Shown here piece after piece: positions 5,025 to 7,031 of a stretch of DNA of 7,031 nucleotides. The notes beneath the pieces are model-generated. The model was not told the origin of the DNA, made no database searches, and worked only from the letters and a program-made list of their open reading frames with translations. Position 1 is the stretch's first letter; each line of letters starts with the position of its first letter. A program made the position numbers and the translations under genes. This stretch comes from Solobacterium sp. GTDB taxonomy: Bacteria > Bacillota_I > Bacilli_A > Erysipelotrichales > Erysipelotrichaceae. The stretch lies in assembly GCA_017543005.1 (NCBI GenBank), contig JAFWEA010000368.1, forward strand, positions 1-7,031, written 5' to 3'.

Positions 5025-6515
5025 ATGAAACAGAAATACAGAACGATGGCCGCAGCCCTGCTGGCCATGACGATGATAACCGGATGCTCGACGTCAACGG
5101 CGGAAGAATCCCCGGCTGCCGAGGAAACAGCAGCCGAAAGCGCAGCACCTGAAGAAAAAAACAAAGCCCCGGAAGGACAGCCGGGCGAACTGGGCGGGCA
5201 GAAACCGGACGGGAATCCGCCGGAGAAGCCGGATGGAAACGGAGGCCCGGGCGGCGGCCCGGGCGGCGGTCCCGGCGGAGCTCCGGGGAGTTCATCTGCC
5301 GACCTCAGCTATGCCGGCGCCTATGAGATCACTGCCGGCACGAAAGAAAGCGGGAAAACCTATACAACCTCAGTTTCGGATGAAAGTGCGCTGCTGATTG
5401 CGACAGCGGATGATGTGAAAATCAGTGATGCCGTTGTGACCAAGAGCGGTGATTCCGACGGCGGGGACAACTGCAACTTCTATGGCCTGAATGCGGCAGT
5501 CCTGGTCAAGGACGGCGGCACGGTGACCATTGCCGGTGGTACGATCACATCCGATGCGGAAGGCGCCAACGGCATCTTCTGCTATGGGGGCAACGGGGCA
5601 AAGAACGGCGCGGGCGGCGATGGCACGACCGTCATCATCAGGAATACGGAAATCACCACGACCGGAAACGGTTCCGGCGGCATCATGACAACCGGTGGGG
5701 GCATCACCTATGCCTATGACCTGACAGTAAATACCAGCGGCAGATCCTCTGCCCCGATCCGGACCGACCGGGGCGGCGGCACGGTATATGTCGAGGGCGG
5801 CAGCTATACATCTGCCGGTCTGGGCTCCCCGGCGATCTATTCCACTGCCGAAATCACGGTGGAAGATGCCGAACTGACTTCAGAACTGTCTGAGGGCGTT
5901 GTCATTGAAGGCAAGAACAGTGTGACCCTGAATGACTGCGACCTGACTGCCAACAACACGAAATGCAACGGCAATGCAACCTTCCTGGACAGCATCATGA
6001 TCTACCAGTCCATGTCCGGGGATGCGGACAGCGGCACATCATCCTTCACGATGACCGGCGGTTCATTGACCAGCAAGAGCGGTCATGTCTTCCATGTGAC
6101 CAACACCAGTGCCGTCATTACCCTGAGCGGTGTGGATATCAGCAACGAAGACAGTGAAAATGTCCTGCTGTCGGTATGCGATGACGGCTGGAGCGGGGCC
6201 GGCAATACGGCGATGCTCAACGCATCAGCCCAGGAACTTGAGGGCATGATCCTGGTCGGCGACAATTCATACCTGACCCTGAGTCTGACGGACGGTTCGG
6301 AATTTACCGGCGCCGTCAGCGGGGAAATCACCGACGCTTCCGGGAATACGATTTCCACTGAAGCAGGCACGGTTGATGTCACCCTGGATGACAGCAGCAC
6401 CTGGACCCTGACGGCAGACAGTTATATCACATCCTTTACCGGAAATGCGGCCAATGTCATCACCAACGGATATACCCTGTATGTCAACGGTACGGCGCTG
6501 ACCGGCACAAAGTAA
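5025..6515 (+). CDS. Secreted lipoprotein with Gly/Pro-rich stalk and parallel beta-helix-like repeats
   Basis: 496 residues from the ATG at 5025, with GGAGG (5012-5016) at 8-nt spacing; the frame stays open upstream but only this start gives a proper signal peptide. Residues 1-20 are a lipoprotein signal (basic MKQKYR, hydrophobic AAALLAMTM) ending in the lipobox ITGC, with lipidation at C21. Residues 22-95 are a low-complexity linker: first Ala/Glu-rich, then Gly/Pro-rich with GPGG repeated at 74-85. Residues about 96-490 are built of short Gly/Thr/Ser/Asn/Asp-rich strands such as GGTVTIAGGTITS and GGTVYVEGGSYTS, which recur at roughly 20-30 residue steps and fit a right-handed parallel beta-helix, as in adhesins and pectate-lyase-fold proteins. 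No catalytic residues of a known lyase could be assigned. It probably sits on the outer face of the membrane, with the linker spanning the wall, and binds or modifies polysaccharide or a surface ligand; this is inference. There is no LPXTG or other C-terminal anchor. Confidence 0.9.
   Translation: MKQKYRTMAAALLAMTMITGCSTSTAEESPAAEETAAESAAPEEKNKAPEGQPGELGGQKPDGNPPEKPDGNGGPGGGPGGGPGGAPGSSSADLSYAGAYEITAGTKESGKTYTTSVSDESALLIATADDVKISDAVVTKSGDSDGGDNCNFYGLNAAVLVKDGGTVTIAGGTITSDAEGANGIFCYGGNGAKNGAGGDGTTVIIRNTEITTTGNGSGGIMTTGGGITYAYDLTVNTSGRSSAPIRTDRGGGTVYVEGGSYTSAGLGSPAIYSTAEITVEDAELTSELSEGVVIEGKNSVTLNDCDLTANNTKCNGNATFLDSIMIYQSMSGDADSGTSSFTMTGGSLTSKSGHVFHVTNTSAVITLSGVDISNEDSENVLLSVCDDGWSGAGNTAMLNASAQELEGMILVGDNSYLTLSLTDGSEFTGAVSGEITDASGNTISTEAGTVDVTLDDSSTWTLTADSYITSFTGNAANVITNGYTLYVNGTALTGTK
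5244..5279 (+). repeat. 12-bp tandem repeat coding the Gly/Pro stalk
   Basis: GGCCCGGGCGGC occurs twice exactly (5244-5255, 5256-5267) and a third time with changes (5268-5279), encoding GPGG units in frame. A fourth, more diverged unit follows. Such in-frame repeats can change copy number by slippage, altering stalk length without breaking the gene. Confidence 0.85.
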
Positions 6516-6543
6516 AATTGACCGAAACGGTAAAAAAAATAAC

Positions 6544-6568
6544 AGCGGCTCCGCAAGGGGCCGCTTTT
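6544..6568 (+). terminator. Intrinsic terminator after the beta-helix lipoprotein gene
   Basis: AGCGGCTCC and GGGGCCGCT form a 9-bp stem (one T-G pair) closed by a GCAA tetraloop of the GNRA type, followed by four Ts. An A-run just upstream gives the opposite strand a T-run as well, so it may work in both directions. Confidence 0.88.
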
Positions 6569-6574
6569 AAGCAT

Positions 6575-6606
6575 AAAAAAGAAAAAATCCCATAAGGAGA
6601 TTCTTT
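6575..6606 (-). terminator. Weak minus-strand terminator-like hairpin downstream of the candidate small peptide gene
   Basis: On the minus strand AAAGAATCTC, a 5-nt loop and GGGATTTTTT pair over 10 bp with two G-T pairs, followed by C and six more Ts. The T-rich tail is on the minus strand only, so it would end transcripts coming from 6720 leftward. It begins 30 nt past the stop of the small ORF. The stem is mostly A-T, so strength is doubtful. Confidence 0.4.
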
Positions 6607-6636
6607 CAAGACAGGGGATGTGAGAATAATTTTATG

Positions 6637-6720
6637 TCACAGCAGAAACAGCAATTCGAGCAACAGGATGACCGGCAGTGCTATGCCGGGAAATATCTGC
6701 TGAATGAAGCGATCTTTCAT
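6637..6720 (-). CDS. Candidate 27-residue hydrophobic membrane peptide
   Basis: A short open frame with a charged start (MKDR) and a hydrophobic remainder (FPGIALPVILLLELLFLL at 10-27) that would form one membrane helix, ending directly at the stop codon. An AGGTGA ribosome site lies 6 nt before the ATG (AGGTG at 6727-6731), and GATAAT (6738-6743) with TATACA (6761-6766) at 17-nt spacing could drive it. A T-rich hairpin on the same strand follows. The size and shape resemble small membrane peptides and type I toxin peptides, but I see no antisense RNA promoter and recognise no family. It is divergent from the lysR gene, the usual placement for a LysR target. A chance ORF is possible. The overlapping plus-strand frame (6634-6786) has no ribosome site. 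Confidence 0.33.
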   Translation of the reverse strand: MKDRFIQQIFPGIALPVILLLELLFLL

Positions 6721-6737
6721 GGCGTTCACCTGTTAGA

Positions 6738-6766
6738 ATTATCCCTTTCTGCACCTTTAATGTATA
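6738..6766 (-). promoter_or_regulatory. Possible promoter of the candidate small peptide gene
   Basis: Minus strand TATACA (6761-6766, four of six matches to TTGACA), a 17-nt spacer and GATAAT (6738-6743, five of six). The -35 lies inside the inverted repeat at 6761-6778. The leader would be only about 10 nt, just enough for the AGGTGA site. Confidence 0.3.
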
Positions 6767-6778
6767 CCCTGTTATACA
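6761..6778. repeat. Inverted repeat TGTATA-N6-TATACA, candidate LysR recognition site
   Basis: Perfect 6-bp arms around CCCTGT. Its centre is about 65 bp upstream of the transcription start implied by the lysR -10 box, the classical position of the LysR recognition site, and it overlaps the -35 of the divergent small ORF. It is not an exact symmetric T-N11-A motif. Confidence 0.4.
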
Positions 6779-6797
6779 ATAAGTAAAACGAAATAAA

Positions 6798-6813
6798 CTA
6801 ATAATAATATTAG
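6798..6813. repeat. Second inverted repeat CTAATA-N4-TATTAG near -30 of lysR
   Basis: Perfect 6-bp arms in an AT-rich stretch. Its centre lies 36 bp from that of the repeat at 6761-6778 and about 30 bp upstream of the predicted lysR start, where a LysR activation site would be. AT-rich DNA produces such repeats easily. Confidence 0.3.
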
Positions 6814-6819
6814 AAATAC

Positions 6820-6828
6820 TGATATAAT
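6820..6828 (+). promoter_or_regulatory. Extended -10 promoter of lysR, giving a near-leaderless mRNA
   Basis: TGA followed by a perfect TATAAT (6823-6828), an extended -10. The box ends 9 nt before the start codon, so transcription would begin at about 6835-6838. No -35 match is present at the right spacing. Confidence 0.6.
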
Positions 6829-6837
6829 AACAGTGCT

Positions 6838-7031
6838 ATGAAACGTTATCTTGCATTGCAGAAAATCCTGCAGACAGGCAGTTTTTCCCGGGCTGCCGAT
6901 GAACTCGGCTACACGCAGTCAGCCATGAGCCAGGCGATTGCCTCACTGGAGGAGGAACTGGGCATCCGGCTGCTGCAGAGAGGCCGCAGCGGGGTCAGGC
7001 TGACCCCGGACGGGGAAGAACTTTACCCGTA
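6838..7031 (+). CDS. LysR-family transcriptional regulator, N-terminal part
   Basis: 64 complete codons before the right edge. The segment is the winged helix-turn-helix typical of LysR regulators: GSFSRAADELGYTQSAMSQA (14-33) followed by IASLEEELGIRLLQR (34-48) and GVRLTPDGEEL (52-62), the standard order of HTH, linker and wing. The effector-binding domain, and thus the ligand, is outside the window. The start is fixed: an in-frame TGA at 6820-6822 precedes, and no ATG, GTG or TTG lies between it and 6838. There is no Shine-Dalgarno sequence before this ATG, only the promoter, so translation probably begins on a leaderless or nearly leaderless mRNA. LysR proteins often regulate themselves and a divergent gene; the divergent side here holds only the candidate 27-residue peptide. 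Confidence 0.94.
   Translation, partial: MKRYLALQKILQTGSFSRAADELGYTQSAMSQAIASLEEELGIRLLQRGRSGVRLTPDGEELYP

Noticed and set aside
5963..6157. Plus-strand out-of-frame ORF within the beta-helix gene
   Set aside because: No ribosome site and an odd Gln/His/Arg-rich composition typical of a frame-shifted reading of repeat-coding DNA.
6634..6786. Plus-strand 50-codon ORF starting MSQQKQQFEQ in the gap before lysR
   Set aside because: No ribosome binding site at proper distance (the nearest purine run is about 16 nt away), Gln-rich with no recognisable pattern, and it overlaps a minus-strand ORF with better signals and the lysR upstream repeats.
1..7031. CRISPR array, tRNA/rRNA gene, insertion sequence or riboswitch
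   Set aside because: No spaced direct repeats, cloverleaf, transposase or terminal repeats were seen; leaders are all under 100 nt and show no known riboswitch core.

Overview
The window reads as a piece of a Bacillota (Firmicutes) chromosome. Purine-rich Shine-Dalgarno sites (GGGAGG, AAAGGAGG, GGAGG), compact intergenic gaps, intrinsic terminators with T-runs, a GntR regulator fused to a TrkA-C domain and a Gram-positive style lipoprotein all point that way. The coding DNA is fairly GC-rich with strong use of CCGG/CTG-type codons, while the gaps are AT-rich. A gut anaerobe of the Erysipelotrichia/Clostridia kind would fit, because of the ferredoxin-tailed aldo/keto reductase and the beta-helix lipoprotein, but this placement is inference.

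Layout. (1) 1-642, minus: a GntR-type winged-helix regulator with a coiled coil and a C-terminal RCK_C/TrkA-C domain, the architecture of the cyclic-di-AMP receptor BusR. It runs off the left edge and has its own extended -10 promoter. (2) 835-2122, minus: a two-gene operon in which a membrane-anchored DUF4230-like protein is followed 4 nt later by a ferritin-like protein with a possible N-terminal membrane helix and a complete set of carboxylate/ExxH diiron ligands. It ends in a hairpin terminator. (3) 2270-3403, plus: an aldo/keto reductase with a C-terminal 2[4Fe-4S] ferredoxin-like domain, divergent from the operon across a 147-bp gap, with its own promoter and terminator. (4) 3529-4884, plus: an M20D amidohydrolase of the AbgB type, again a single-gene unit. 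(5) 5025-6515, plus: a secreted lipoprotein with a Gly/Pro-rich stalk and a long parallel beta-helix-like repeat region. (6) 6516-6837: an AT-rich gap of more than 300 bp. It holds back-to-back terminators, a candidate 27-residue hydrophobic peptide gene on the minus strand and two inverted repeats. (7) 6838-7031, plus: the start of a LysR regulator whose only possible start codon lies about 9 nt downstream of a TATAAT box.

The genes do not form one obvious pathway. Terminators split them into single-gene or two-gene units. The best candidates for something undescribed are the coupled DUF4230/ferritin-like pair, and the lysR upstream region, where a tiny divergent membrane peptide gene, a LysR-box-like repeat and a leaderless lysR start sit together.
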